A model generated the notes under the pieces. It ran no database searches, had not been told where the DNA came from, and was given only the letters and a program-made list of their open reading frames with translations. From Juglans regia (taxonomy: Eukaryota; Streptophyta; Magnoliopsida; Fagales; Juglandaceae): 64,000 nucleotides of DNA. Position numbers and translations under genes: made by a program. Of this stretch, positions 47,401-59,512 are shown in pieces (position 1 is the first letter of the stretch; every line of letters starts with the position of its first letter). The DNA lies in the NCBI RefSeq assembly GCF_001411555.2, contig NC_049909.1, positions 3,209,875-3,273,874 of the forward strand. The letters are read 5' to 3'.

Positions 47401-50400
47401 AAGATGAGATGGCTAAGGATAGACTTAAGACTATAGGCCCAACTTAGTAAGATCCAAGACTATAGGCACAACTCAGTAAAATCCAAGACTAGGATCCAAC
47501 CTAGTGAACTATTGAGGCCAAGGAAAGGCTCAATAAAAATATGGACATGGGGCTGAAGGAAAGGTTCACTTTTAAGCCCACACAAAAGGATTTAATAATT
47601 GGCCCAATGAGAATTACTTGGACCCAAAGCATAGTATTCCTATCACTATTCCAATCGGACCTCACATACACCACACCATTAGTTTCATTTCTTCCAAAGC
47701 CTATTCCACATGCCCCTAGAGTCACAATACTAACCATGGTTAGCCCTCCCATAACCTCAAGCTTCCATTCCCAAAAATCCATCATTAGGCCAATAATAGT
47801 CTTGTTGACAACCTTGATTGCTGATTTCATCAAACTTCAAAAAACCTATCATATTTATGAAATATTTATTTTTCTCACTTGCATTAGATCACTTTTTTAT
47901 GACTCTTGAATAGTGGATAAATCACAGCCCTCGTCAGGTAGCAAAAGGCATGTCAAATACCAAACAAACCCACCAATCGGCACACACAAGTGCAAACCGT
48001 AGGACCCAAAACAAGCCATTGAAACCATGACTCTTCAACAAGTTTTCAAAAGGGTTTTATGCATCATTCAACCCTCATCATGTCACCTAAATTTAGACCT
48101 AAAATAAGGCAAATAACAGTTCCAAGAATCAAGCCAAAAGCTTAACTATTTCACCTAGGAATTGAGAAATTGACCAAACTGAATACCCATGCTTCTTCAA
48201 AATTTTTCTGCACCAAAATCAGCCACCTCCACATGCCACCATCTTTGCCATTGAGTGATTGGCGAAGCACTCAATTACATGCTTGGACAATCACCTCCCA
48301 TGAGCAATGAACCGATTGGCAAAAAGAATGGTGAACTTAGATCACTCGGCTGAAACCTATGCTCAAGCAAAGCCTTCCTTCATTTTTTGCTCAAATCAAA
48401 TCACATGGAAATCATTGAAACCTTATTAACCACCTTGGAAATCTACTCAATAGTGGTTACTATGCTAGCAAAATAGATCACAAGGATGGGACAAAAGATG
48501 CTAAAAACCTGGACAGCTTTGAAGCCAAAACTGTCGGCCATCAATTTGATTTCCCATGAATTTTTGTTTCTAACTTTTGAAGTCTTTTAGCCTTCATCTG
48601 GTTCTTGTCCATGAGGTAATCAAGTAATTTAGGCAACTACTCAACTGAGCAAAGAAATGACACATCTGAAATTTGCAATCAAACCCTCCACTGTCCACAC
48701 CCACCACTCACATTTCATACCCTTCAGCCAAGCCGAGCACTCCCTTACCCCTCACGCCTCCATTGAGTCCTATAAATACCTCATTCACCCCTCACTTTCT
48801 CACATAACTTTCTCAGGCATTCTCTTAGTGTTCTTGAGAGCAAAATACTCTTAGAGTGAGGATAGAGTGAAACCGAGTGGTGTGAGAGGAAGTCCTTGGA
48901 GTGAGTTGTTTTTGGAGCACCATAAGTTGCAGTTTGGTGAGTATCTCTACCCTATATTTTTGTTGGGTGATTTATTTACATGTTAGGCTTTAAATTATGC
49001 TATGAGAAAGAGGATTTGAATGAGTTATTTGAGGTTGGACTTGGGAATGCACATACGGGTCAGATTTGGAGCCTTGCATGTGTAAATTGTTTTAGTATGA
49101 AGTTTTAGCCATGACATGTCTCGATATGTTATCCTAAGCTTAGCTAACATATTGAATAATTGATTTAAGGTTTAAGTTTGAGCAAAACAGCATGTCATGA
49201 TAGGTTTATAAGTCCATATCTTGTGTTGATCATCTAAACACATTCAATTTCCACTTGCATGAAGGTGATCCTGTGATATCATGATTAATTTTTCCAAAGT
49301 TTGTGTTGTAAAACTTAAGAAACCAATTATCATCATGTTAAAGAGTTTAAATGCATGATTTACATTTGCTTTAAGAGTTCACATGTAAAAAAGAAGCTAG
49401 AAGCATCATTGCTTATACCCGGTTTGAAGGTTTTGTGATATTTTGGTTCTAATCAATGCATGAATAATAACAAGAACTCATGTGACCTGAATCTAAGTTG
49501 TTAGCATGTCCATTAGGAACTGATTTATTGTTTGCTACTTAATAAAATTCGGTCACACATGCATCCATAGAAGTTATAGGCTTGAAATCACAAAATGGTC
49601 ACAATGCATGCCACGAGTTGGATGGAATTGGCATAGTAGTTGTTTGATTCTTGCAATTCTAAGGTCTTATACTGATTTAGAACTTGAAAAATATGAGGTT
49701 TGTGAAATTTGGGGCCAAATGCAAATAGTAAAAGTTTAGGGCTGAAGTGTCAATTTCGGGAAATATAGGGCTGTTTTGTAAATATTATTTTGGACACTTT
49801 TGATTATGAACATCTTCCTTAGTTTCTCAATTCCTAACTTAGAATAACTCATATTACAGCCGCACAAAATTTCTAATAACCTGAGAAGTTTGTAAGTTAG
49901 CTTCTGACTTATTTGTAGATAAATGTTTTATGATTCTTGTATAAACACTGCATTTATATTATAAATTTCATTTTGAGCATGAAATATCATATGATACATC
50001 ATTGAGAATCTGATTACTTGCTTACATGACATGTGAAGTTTTCACCATTTGATCATGTTACATGAAAATGTCATTTTTACATGAAGCATACTGCATAAGC
50101 ACATATCATGAAATACATTTTGAGCATAACATGTAAATAAATTTTTGTCACACCCCAAATGTTAGGATGAGGAATTATCCTTATGAAATTCCTCTATCCA
50201 CTCTAAAGTGAGTAAAAATGGAGTGGTAATCCCTAGGTTGACAAAGAATCGTCAACGGGTTTCGAATGGATTCTTTTTAAAGAATACTAGAGCGAAGTCA
50301 TATCTGGCACCTAAGGTTGGTGTATGTATATGTTATGATGATATGTTATGACGATGAAATGTTACGTTAGCAATGCATTGAGGTATCTGTAGACAACGTA

Positions 50401-51255
50401 GTTTCAACATGAGTTGTATTACGGTCACCGGCAAGTACTTACAGTGCAAAATTGGGAGCTGTGATGATACCATATGTTATGTCCTATTAATGATGGCCCT
50501 AATAAATAAGGAATGAGATGTTTTTTTTAAAGACGAAGAACAAAATGTTCTCTGTAAGAAAATATGTACCAAAGTTTTTCTTAAAAATGTTGAGGAATAT
50601 CGATGGGAGACAAATACGGGTTTTCTTCATATCTAGCATGCATCTCATGTTTATCATTAATCATGCATATTTTATCTTTGTGCAAGTTGGTTATTTAACT
50701 TACTGAGATTTTAAGGAATCTCACTGTTGTAATTCCACTACCATTCCCACTGGAATGGTAGAAGTTATGTCTTGGGATCGGCCTACGACGAACAAGATGG
50801 TAATGAACCCTAACTCTTGGCTTTAGATGGTTGAGAATGAGCTGAACCTGACCGAAAGTTGGATTTGATATTGATGTTTAAAGTGATGGCTTTGTACACC
50901 ATAGAGTGGATGAGAGAAATGATTTGACTTGATTTATTTACGAAACCTTGATGCAGTGTCTGTAATAAGGAGATTCTATCTCCCACTTTATGTCTGAACT
51001 TATGCCTTACTATTTGGACCTCTTTAAGTAAGGTAATATCTATTTATGGTTAATTTGATCTATTGGTATGTTTAGTTCATTCTAGCATGAAAGTCTTATA
51101 AATCATCCTTTTTTTGCTGCGATTTTTATATACTGCTAGTTGCATATTGGATGCATTACATTTTAACTTTCATGAATGGGGGTATGTAACTATGTGTTGC
51201 ATGTCTCGACACTACAATTCTCCATTACATCCCAAGCAGATGTTGGGGCTTCACA
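47401..51255 (+). repeat. LTR-like sequence, copy E (interior of the inverted-arm element)
   Basis: Contains a TATA box (TATAAATACC, 48,771-48,780) followed by a CT-rich leader, then the shared block GAGTGGTAATCCCTAGGTTG, and ends GATGTTGGGGCTTCACA at 51,255. The end is the reverse complement of the TGTGACGCCCC-type starts elsewhere, so it is the same family in the opposite orientation. No protein domains. Confidence 0.55.
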
Positions 51256-51295
51256 TGGTTTAATAAGCTAGGGCCACTATATAACCAACTCTTGG

Positions 51296-51894
51296 TAGAG
51301 GTGTCAAATCGTGTTAACGGGTCATGTTCGTGTCGTGTCAAGACATGTATATTATACTATATGGGTCAACCCGAACACGACCCATTAAGCTTATCATGTC
51401 AAAATCTTAAATCCTAACACGACCCATTAACATAACAGGTCATGTCGTGTCAGCCTGTTTTAACCTGTTAGTGAATACTACGAATTAGGTTAACCCGACC
51501 CGATCCGAACCGTTTATGTAAAGGGGTTGAACAAAGCCGAAATTAACCTGTTTGGCTTGATTAAGTTTAGCATAATTTTATATAAATGTTAAAATCACAA
51601 TATCTATAAAAAATAGAAAACTAACTACAAGTCCAAAATTATAATCCAAACAATAAAAATATCGAAATTAAAATCTCAACAATTTTAGTTTTAGGTATAA
51701 CGGTATAATTGTAACTTTAACTTTCTTAACGGGTCAAAATGGGTTGACCCGTTATCAACCCGTTAAGCAATCATGTCTTAACGGCTCAACCCGTTTTGAC
51801 CCGAACCCATTAAGACTAAACTCAAACCGGTTATTATTGTGTCGTGTCGTGTTCGTGTTGGGTTAATGAGTCGTGTCATATATTGCCACCCCTA
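51296..51894. mobile_element. hAT-type insertion in the right inverted arm
   Basis: 599 bp; ends TAGAGGTGTCAAAT and (reverse complement) TAGGGGTGGCAATA. Flanked by ACTCTTGG (51,288-51,295) and ACTCTTGC (51,895-51,902). The left arm, read in reverse, has the uninterrupted sequence CAACTCTTGGGCC. The interior is rich in GGGTTGACCCG and GTCGTGT repeats, a subterminal-repeat style common in plant hAT MITEs. Confidence 0.88.
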
Positions 51895-52206
51895 ACTCTT
51901 GCACCTTCTTGAAACCCATCTAATATTTTAACCAAGTTACCATGCCTACCAAGGTGGCAAGCCTCCAATATGCCATTTGTCATTCTTCTATTGACCTCTT
52001 AGCACATTTTTCTTAAAATGCAAATAGCACTAGAATTCTCTAAAAAATACTAACTAAATCAATAGTGTAAGTTGCTTTTCCAACTCAAACTTCAAAAAGC
52101 TGATTTTCCAACTCAAACTCCAAAATTTTCCTTTTTTCTCAAGGTACTTAGCTAGGGTGATGGTTACTAGGGCCAAGGCCTATGGTGCTTTTAATTGGGG
52201 TATTAC

Positions 52207-55200
52207 AATATCTCTCTCACCCACACACACACGTTATTCTCTCCCTCTTTAGTCTCTCGGTGTAAGACATCTATTCTTCAAGTGATTATAAAAATACCAA
52301 CCTTCTAATTCAAAATTAGGAAGCTCTAGACACGTACATATAAACCATGAGACTCTAGTCAAATTATGTATGCGTCTTGATTTTAGGTCATTTGTAGTCA
52401 TAGATTATGGGGGGTTACTAAATATAACCGTGTGTAGAGAAATTTAACTAGGGTTATAAATTTTAGTGTGGATATTGTGGAGAAATCATTTTAGCACTTA
52501 TTATTTTATAGTGACATGTTTGATGATGAAATTCAAGAGAAGCTAGATGTTTAGGTGTGATAATATTTTGGAGGTTAATCAAATGATTATTTGGAGAAAT
52601 TACAAGAAATCAAAATATTTGGGGAGTGCCAATATTTTAGAGTCATGAGAAATTTAGGTTTGAGGAAATACAGGTTAATTAAGGATTTATGGATTTTAAA
52701 TATAAAGTACATGATTAATTAGAAATTCATAGAAATTACTTGTGTATTTTATAGGTAATTAGTAGTGCTATGATGACCTGAGTTTTTCTAAACATGGCCC
52801 ATAGAATTCACTCTTGGTTGCCATGGCATTTTAAGAGCCTTAGTTACTTTGGAAGGTTTTAGAGTCTTTGATTTAGTGATTTGAGCCCAAGAGGGGAGTG
52901 ACCCTAGATTTGCCTTGTAATTTTTGGCCCTATTTAGAAACCCAGGCCCAATGGCTTTAGGCCCATGACCCAAATCTTAGTCACTAGTGCCATGTGTCAT
53001 GTAAGTGTTACATTGTGAATTTAGACTTGATAGTGGGATAAGGGGGAGAGAGAAGTGTAGGAAAGCACCAAGAAGTGGCTTGCATGCCTACCCTAGAGGA
53101 ATTGCCACTTGTCAATATGCTAGAAACCTTATAGAAGAATCAAGGGACAAAAGGAACCTAGGAAGACTAAGGGATTTTCGGCCAGCCCATCTTCCCACAA
53201 GCCTAGACCCTTGTCTTGGCCCAAATTTGAGTTCCAAGGTAGATTTCTTGGGAATGGAAGCCTAGGGTAGAGAAATAGAGATTTTCTAGAAAATCTGCAC
53301 TGAAAACGGAAGGGGGGCACAAAGGATTTCGAATTTAGTCAGTTTTCGCCAAGTGTCAAGCATGCACTAAGCTTCTAGAAGATTAGATGAAGGGACTCTT
53401 GTATCAAAGGACAAATATGCGCTTAGGGTTTCGGCTAACACACTCCCAATCACCCCATTCACTTGCCATTTGTCACTTAGACTATCCTTAGACCAATGAC
53501 ACATGAGAAGTCACCTAGGGAAGGAGTACTAGGAAGATGAAGCATCAACTTGGGAAATGGAAGAAGAAGTGGACGGCTAGGGCAATGGCACACGCCCAAT
53601 GCCACTTGTCACCCATGCCAAAGGTTGCTTGTTGGGAAAAGGAAGAGGCATGAGGGGTTTTACAAAAGTAGCCTTGAAGATATATTCACTTGCTTAAGAA
53701 AAGGGAGGGCATAAAAGGAAAAAATGGAGGGTTTCGGCCAAGGGAAGAAGAACCCACACGCCACCCAAGCTTTTTGTCTTCCCAATGAAATCCAATGATG
53801 GAAAACACCAATGGGCATTTCGGCTAAAGAGAAAAAGGAAGAGGGAAGGGCCACTTGTCTTGCATGCAATGGACTTCAAAACAACCAATGAGGGATTAAG
53901 GAAAATTCTATAAAAAGGGAGAGGAGTCACATACCCAAAGGCTTTCCTCTCTTGCCATTTTTGGATTTTTACATGCTCTCATTCTCTCCACACTCTCTTA
54001 CACAACCACTTCGAGATTTCCTCCACTTTCTCACACTTTCTCTCGGTTTCTTTCCAACCAAGCAAGAGGACTCATTTTCAAGAGAAGTATTCGCCACCCT
54101 CAAGACTAGGAAAGGTAAGGATCGGTTTTTATCTTAGTTCCACACACACAAGTCACTTTCTCAATCCAAAAGTGAGATTAAAATCTCATAAGATTTGGAA
54201 ATGATAGAACACACACACTTTCTACCCGATTTCTTGGAAAATGACTTCAGGTTTTTAAGAAACCCTTGGAGCCAAATAGTTGGGGGGGGGGGAGTTCATC
54301 CTCTATGTTTTCGACCACCACATGTATTTTTGTTTCACTATATGGAATAAAGGGGCTTTTGAGCTAAGAACTCCAAAGGCTGAGTGGTTTAAGATCAAGT
54401 GATGCCGTAGAAATCCTCACACACTCAAGACCACGAAATAGGATTTTTAGATACTCTTTCTAATATAGTATATTCGGATTTATTGCTTGCTAGTATTTCT
54501 TTGTGCTGATTTTTGTAAGTATACATTCAACTTACTCTTGGTTAATATTTGTTATGATTGTGTAAATCCTTTCATTGTTATGTTTGCTATTTCTTGTTTG
54601 TTGGTTTGAATATGCTTATATGATCTTGGAATATGAATATTACATGAATGGTATGATTTGGTTTTAAGATGAAAATGGCAAGAATGTCCTACACATGTTT
54701 CAGTTTTAAGGAAAACATTGTGGTTGATTTTTGTTACTTGATGATTCGGCTATATCATGTCTTAAACGTTTCGGATCTTGGCCAAATACCATGATTTTAT
54801 TTTTGTTTCGTTATGCTTTGATTTCTAAGCAAATATGTTCGAAGAAGAAGCATGTTTAAGTGATGAAACTTCATATTTTGCATCTATATGTTTCGGCCAA
54901 GGCCCTTTTTCATGGGTTCATGTATATGTTTTGATATCTCATGTGGTTTATGTTATCATGCTAAGAAATTAACATGTTATGCTTGGTTATTTCTTGCACG
55001 GCATTTCACATGTCATATGTCAAGTGTAAGTAAGCATGTTATAAGTCTCATTTCAAATGCATTTGGGGGAAAAGTGCTTTAAAAGAAAGTGTTTTCAAAG
55101 AAAGTGTTTTCAGAGGAAAATGTTTAAAAGTTTTATCACGACCCCAAGTGATAGGCACGGGGAAATGTCCTAGTGGAACTCCTCTGTCTACTCTACAGTG

Positions 55201-56532
55201 CTTAAGAATAGAGTGGTAACCCTTGGTTCAACAAAGTATCATCATGAGCCTCGAATGGATTATTTTCAAAGAATACCGGAGCGAGGAAGCGCCTAACGCT
55301 AGTGGGTGCATAAGGCATGTAACTCGACTAAGTAAGGTTGAGTTAATATGAATATCTATTTATGATGTATTCATCATGGTGCACGGTCTGTGGATGGTGC
55401 GGTAACTAGCAGGAGCATACGGTGCTAAGGGGAATCGTGTTGTGTCCACCCTCTGAACAAGAATAAGAGCTTATGTGATAAGGATCACTCGATGCAAATA
55501 TTGTGATATGTTATGATAAGACAAGTTCTGATTAAGATCACGTGAATAAGAAAAATTAAGAAGTTTTTTTGAAAAGTTAATTTTTGTTATAAGTCAAGTT
55601 CTGGTTAAATGCATAAGTTAAGTACATGTCCATGCACGCATTTCATGATATACCTCTTGTATGCTTGTATTAACTGTGGTATGTTGTGTGATTATTTGCT
55701 GAGATTTTTTGAAATCTAATTGTGGTAGTTTCCACTACCGTTTCCCAATCGGAATGGTAGAAGTTGTTATAGGTACCCCGGATACCCAAGAAACATGAAC
55801 CTAGACAGTTCCTTGATAAAGGACAAGTATACTGTTCAGGCTCGTCATGACTATACTGTCGACGCATTAAAACACACTACTAAGCTTCTCAGGAAGATCC
55901 TAACTAGTATTTGTGAGACCGAGATCAATGCTACGATCTATTAACCATCGAAGAATCTGAAGTTTTGGTTGAATATGGGCCAGTTGTCTAGTTATCTGGA
56001 GCGAGCCTCGAAGGACTCGGGTAACGCAAAGGCAACGACAAAGGACTTAGGTTTGATATCGCCCGAGACTTAGCAATCCCGTGGGGTCTTCTGGTGTCTG
56101 TCTCCTGATGGGACAATAGTTATGAAGAGAATGGGAACCTAAGTATTTTGTGGAAAAAAAAAAAAGAGATGAAACTTGTGGTTTTAGGCCTCAACTTTTG
56201 TGGAACTATGTTTTGAGGAGGTTCTGTGTTTTGGAAAATTTAAACTATACTCTATGAGTTTTGGATGCTATATCTTTATGATACATGTTTATGTTTTGGG
56301 CAATGTTGGGATATGATATTAGTATGGTGCCATGTGATTTGCAATTGCTTATAGCATTGCTTAGATTATCCGACCTTTACTATTTTTCTGCTGCTACGTT
56401 ATTGTATATTGCTAGTGTACTTAAGTGTATAACATATTATCTGTCATATACGAGGGGTGTGTATAGCCTTGTGTTACATGTCCCGGCATTTCAGTCACCA
56501 CCCAATCCCAAGCGGGGGGGCTGGAGGCGCTG
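52207..56532 (+). repeat. LTR-like sequence, copy F
   Basis: Same family as E and H, + orientation: an upstream TGCCACTTGTC-rich part, a TATA box (TATAAAA at 53,909), a CT-rich leader with TTTTACATGCTCTC, the ATCACGACCCCAAGTG block at about 55,135, the GGTAGTTTCCACTACCGTTT block near 55,725, and an end around TCCCAAGCGG at 56,506-56,515. No protease, RT or integrase found. The many short frames have no domain. Confidence 0.55.
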
Positions 56533-56677
56533 CAAGCGCCCCAAAAATTTTGGATTTGCTCTATGAGGTAAGTAATATGATCATATCCTTACATGTATGT
56601 AAGGTAAACGACATATCTTTTACAAAAGTATTATGTATGTACGCCTCCATTAGAAGCCCCTTTTTATGTACCCAAGT

Positions 56678-57773
56678 TAGGGGTGGGCTATGACTCCAAC
56701 GGAGTCTGAATTCCCACCTCCGACCTTCGACTCTGACGAAGGTTGGAGGTCAAAACTTGCTTCGACTTTGACTTTGATTGGAGTCAGAGTTTGACTCCAA
56801 TCGAAGTTCGAATTTGGAGCTCAGAGTTTCAATCGGAGTACAAGTGGGCTTGCCCAGCAACTGGGCCCTAGTTGCCCTACTCAGATTGGGCTTGGGCCCA
56901 CGACCCAATATCCATGGCCCAATCTGAAATTCAGTTTGGCCCACCCTTGTTTAAAAATAATGTAAAAAATAATTAAAAAAATCTAAAATACCATTAAAAA
57001 AAAAGTTAAAAAGCTAAAATTTAAATACAATGACTAAATCAAATTACAAATTGCAAACAATAAATTTAAATTTAAAACTACAAATCGCTATAAATTTAAA
57101 TTTACAGCACCAAAATATTAATAATGTCATAGATTTCATTCAAAGATGAAATAACCACAATCCCCTGCATCAGTCTTGACAGTTCATGCATTTGAGTCGA
57201 TGACTCAATAGTGATTTTTGATTTTCGTGCATGAAGTTTTATTGATTAGATGCACTATCTTTTCTTTAGTGATTTAACTATAGATTTCTAAACTATTAGC
57301 AGAGTGATATATGATATAAAATAGGACACATTATAAACTCACAATTACGTATCTAACTTTGATGAGTTTTGCATGATGATAATCATGATATTGAGTTTCT
57401 AACCAATAAAAAGGTCATCCCACGGTGCGTCTGCCTAAGTCATTCACAATTAGCCTGGGGTTCACAATTAGGTCTACAAAATCATATAAATTATAAATTA
57501 AATAATGACAATATTAAAATTATGTAAATAACCATTTAAAATCATAAACTTACCTGATTCAAACCTATAGCTCTCGGCATCAACGGTATCTACTCCAATG
57601 GGCATTGAACTTCACCAGTTCTATGTGCAAATGAGGGTCTCAATGGTGGTCGGAGATAATGAACTTCGGTAAGTATCCAAGACACGACCTCTGGTGCTAA
57701 ATGCCGACTCAGAGGCAACCGTAGTGATAGGAATGGCTAGTACATCCTTGGCTATTTGGGAAATGACTGGAAA
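56678..57773 (-). mobile_element. Truncated hAT element
   Basis: The end TAGGGGTGGGC at 56,678 is followed by repeated GACTCC/GGAGTC subterminal motifs, then AT-rich DNA, then a minus-strand transposase C-terminus (57,560-57,773). The other end has been replaced by the LTR-like sequence starting at 57,774. The subterminal motif is shared with the non-autonomous element at 59,513-61,450. Confidence 0.6.
57560..57773 (-). pseudogene. hAT transposase C-terminal dimerisation domain
   Basis: Read on minus from 57,773: [20 protein letters not shown], then [28 protein letters not shown], stop, NW, stop. The A-x-D-V-L-A-I-P...S-E-x-A-F-S...G-R...D..R-S-S-L-S-P pattern is the signature of the hAT-C dimerisation region, which holds hAT transposases together as multimers. 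Two in-frame stops and the truncation at 57,774 show it is a relic. A GTAAGTTT donor-like site lies just after the last recognisable part (near 57,553). The rest of the transposase is absent. Confidence 0.85.
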
Positions 57774-58379
57774 TGTGACGCCCCCAAATTTCGCTTGGGA
57801 TTTGATGGAATTTGAAGTGTCAGGACATACAACGCAAGATTACCTGCACTCGTTCATGATAATTAAGAATGCAATGCACCTAGCATGCATATAGCAATTT
57901 GCTATATCTGCAGCGGATAATTTTTTTTTTTCTTTTAGCAATACTATGTACCAGAAGTAATATATCTCAATTCATAAATATGCTTCATGAAATTCACATG
58001 ATAGCTAGTATCCAAAAGGTCACAATACTTATCCAACATGCTTGTAACATAAAAAGTATTGGAGATAGCGCTCCATAACTACAGTCTGGAAATAAAAACT
58101 ATAGTACTAATTCGGTGAGCCATTCACATAGCTCAATTATGATATGCCCCTAGCTCAATTATGAGATTTGACCTCGTCCAATCTCCTATGCGTGGGTTCT
58201 CCAGATCCTGACACATCGTCAACCATTCCAGAGGGAATACCAAGTGAGATTTGATTACAAATGTTAGAAAGTTAACAGATAACTTAACATACATGTTAAA
58301 GATGCATGCATGACAGTAAAAATATGAGTGCATACATGATCATAAATAACCTTGACGTGACTTGACATTTAACAATATG

Positions 58380-58560
58380 TATACTGACATGACTTGAGCT
58401 GACATGAGAAGAACTAAACTGGCGTGAACTAAATATGACATAATGTTGGACGTGAAACTGAACATGATTTGAACTTAAACTAAATGTGAACTAAACTGAA
58501 ACTGAACTGAACTAAATGTGGACTGGACTGAACTGAACTGGAAATGCTAGCTCATGTAAC
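58380..58560. repeat. Degenerate GAACTGAACTAAA tract
   Basis: A short motif built on (G)AACTGAACTAAATGTG is repeated with drift. Low-complexity satellite-like DNA inside copy G. Confidence 0.5.
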
Positions 58561-58944
58561 TGAAATTATGCATTGTGATTAAGAAAATGGGAGCACTTAG
58601 GTAGCTCCTACACCTTCTCCCTAAGTATCCTTTGTATCACAACATATTATACTCCTTCACCGTAGTACCAGGTAGCACATATGCCTTAACTGCAGTACCA
58701 TGCAGATCATATATTCCTTGATCATAGTATAAATTTATTGATAACATGAACTTGAATTGAACGTGTCATAACTTTGCATGAAACTGGAATTTGAATTGAC
58801 TTGACTGACGTAAAAATATTATTTTCGAGACACACTTTGTACTCGAGACATGATGTGATAGGAAGCGAAAGGACAGATGACCTGACATAAGGTAACTTGA
58901 AATGTACGTGAGATGAATGATATGGCATGACATGAAATAGACAA

Positions 58945-59090
58945 ACATTTTGTGACATGGCATAACATGTAAGAGATAAATGTTTCGTGATATGCATAAC
59001 ATATAACAGACAAACATTTCGTGACATGGTATAATATGTAAAAATATTTCATGACATGGCATAACGTGTAACAAATAACATTACGTGACA
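58945..59090. repeat. About 35-bp tandem repeat, 4-5 units
   Basis: Units of the form AAACATTTCGTGACATGGCA then TAACATGTAA recur at about 58,946, 58,981, 59,014 and 59,041, with a partial fifth. It produces three overlapping spurious minus frames rich in CHVM. Confidence 0.75.
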
Positions 59091-59512
59091 AGTTGTGCTA
59101 ACTCGAACTTAGCTAGATTTCATTTATAATTATTTTTCATTGCCTTAATATTATTTTAGGGCGATGAGATTAGGTTTAGTTGGATAGAGAGCTTGGACTT
59201 ATAGTTAGCGTCCAAAGCCCAAGAGAAAAGGGCCACTCAAACCCCTAGAATTATGCCAACTAAGTGGGCTTGAGCCCAAAAACCCTAGAAGAATCATAGG
59301 GACACACCTAAGCCATGAGGCTTGTGCCACTTGTTGCGCATGTAAGGCCCATGAATTTAGACATGTAAGTGGGCTAAAGGGGGAGAGATAAGAGTGTTTG
59401 GGAAGCCAAGGGAGGCATGCACGCCAACCCTAGTGACATGCCCTTCGGTTTGCCACTTGTCCTTCATGCAAGATGGCTTCTAGAAGAAGGAATGATGGGA
59501 TGACCTAGAGAA

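Larger units (their letters stand above)
47080..52206. mobile_element. 5.1-kb element with long inverted arms
   Basis: The left arm (47,080-47,400) and the reverse complement of the right arm (51,262-52,206, less a 599-bp hAT and its duplication) match over about 320-340 bp. Both start GTAA-ACCCC-like (GTAACACCCC and GTAATACCCC) and both contain a CCTTAGGCCTTGGCC / CATAGGCCTTGGCC phrase. The outer flanks are AATATCC (47,073-47,079) and AATATCT (52,207-52,213), a possible 7-bp target duplication. The interior is LTR-like (copy E). It could be a foldback or Mutator-like element, or two opposed LTRs. Confidence 0.55.
57774..59110. repeat. LTR-like sequence, copy G
   Basis: Starts TGTGACGCCCCCAAATTTCG directly at the break in the hAT transposase. 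It shares TTCGCTTGGGATTTGATGG and ACATACAACGCAAGATTAC phrases with the copies at 7,342 and 44,177. It contains two minisatellite-like tracts and no coding domain. Confidence 0.6.

Noticed and set aside
56678..56950. Short hAT MITE ending at CCCACCCTTG (about 56,949)
   Set aside because: The flanks do not give an 8-bp duplication and a transposase relic lies further on, so a truncated longer hAT fits better.
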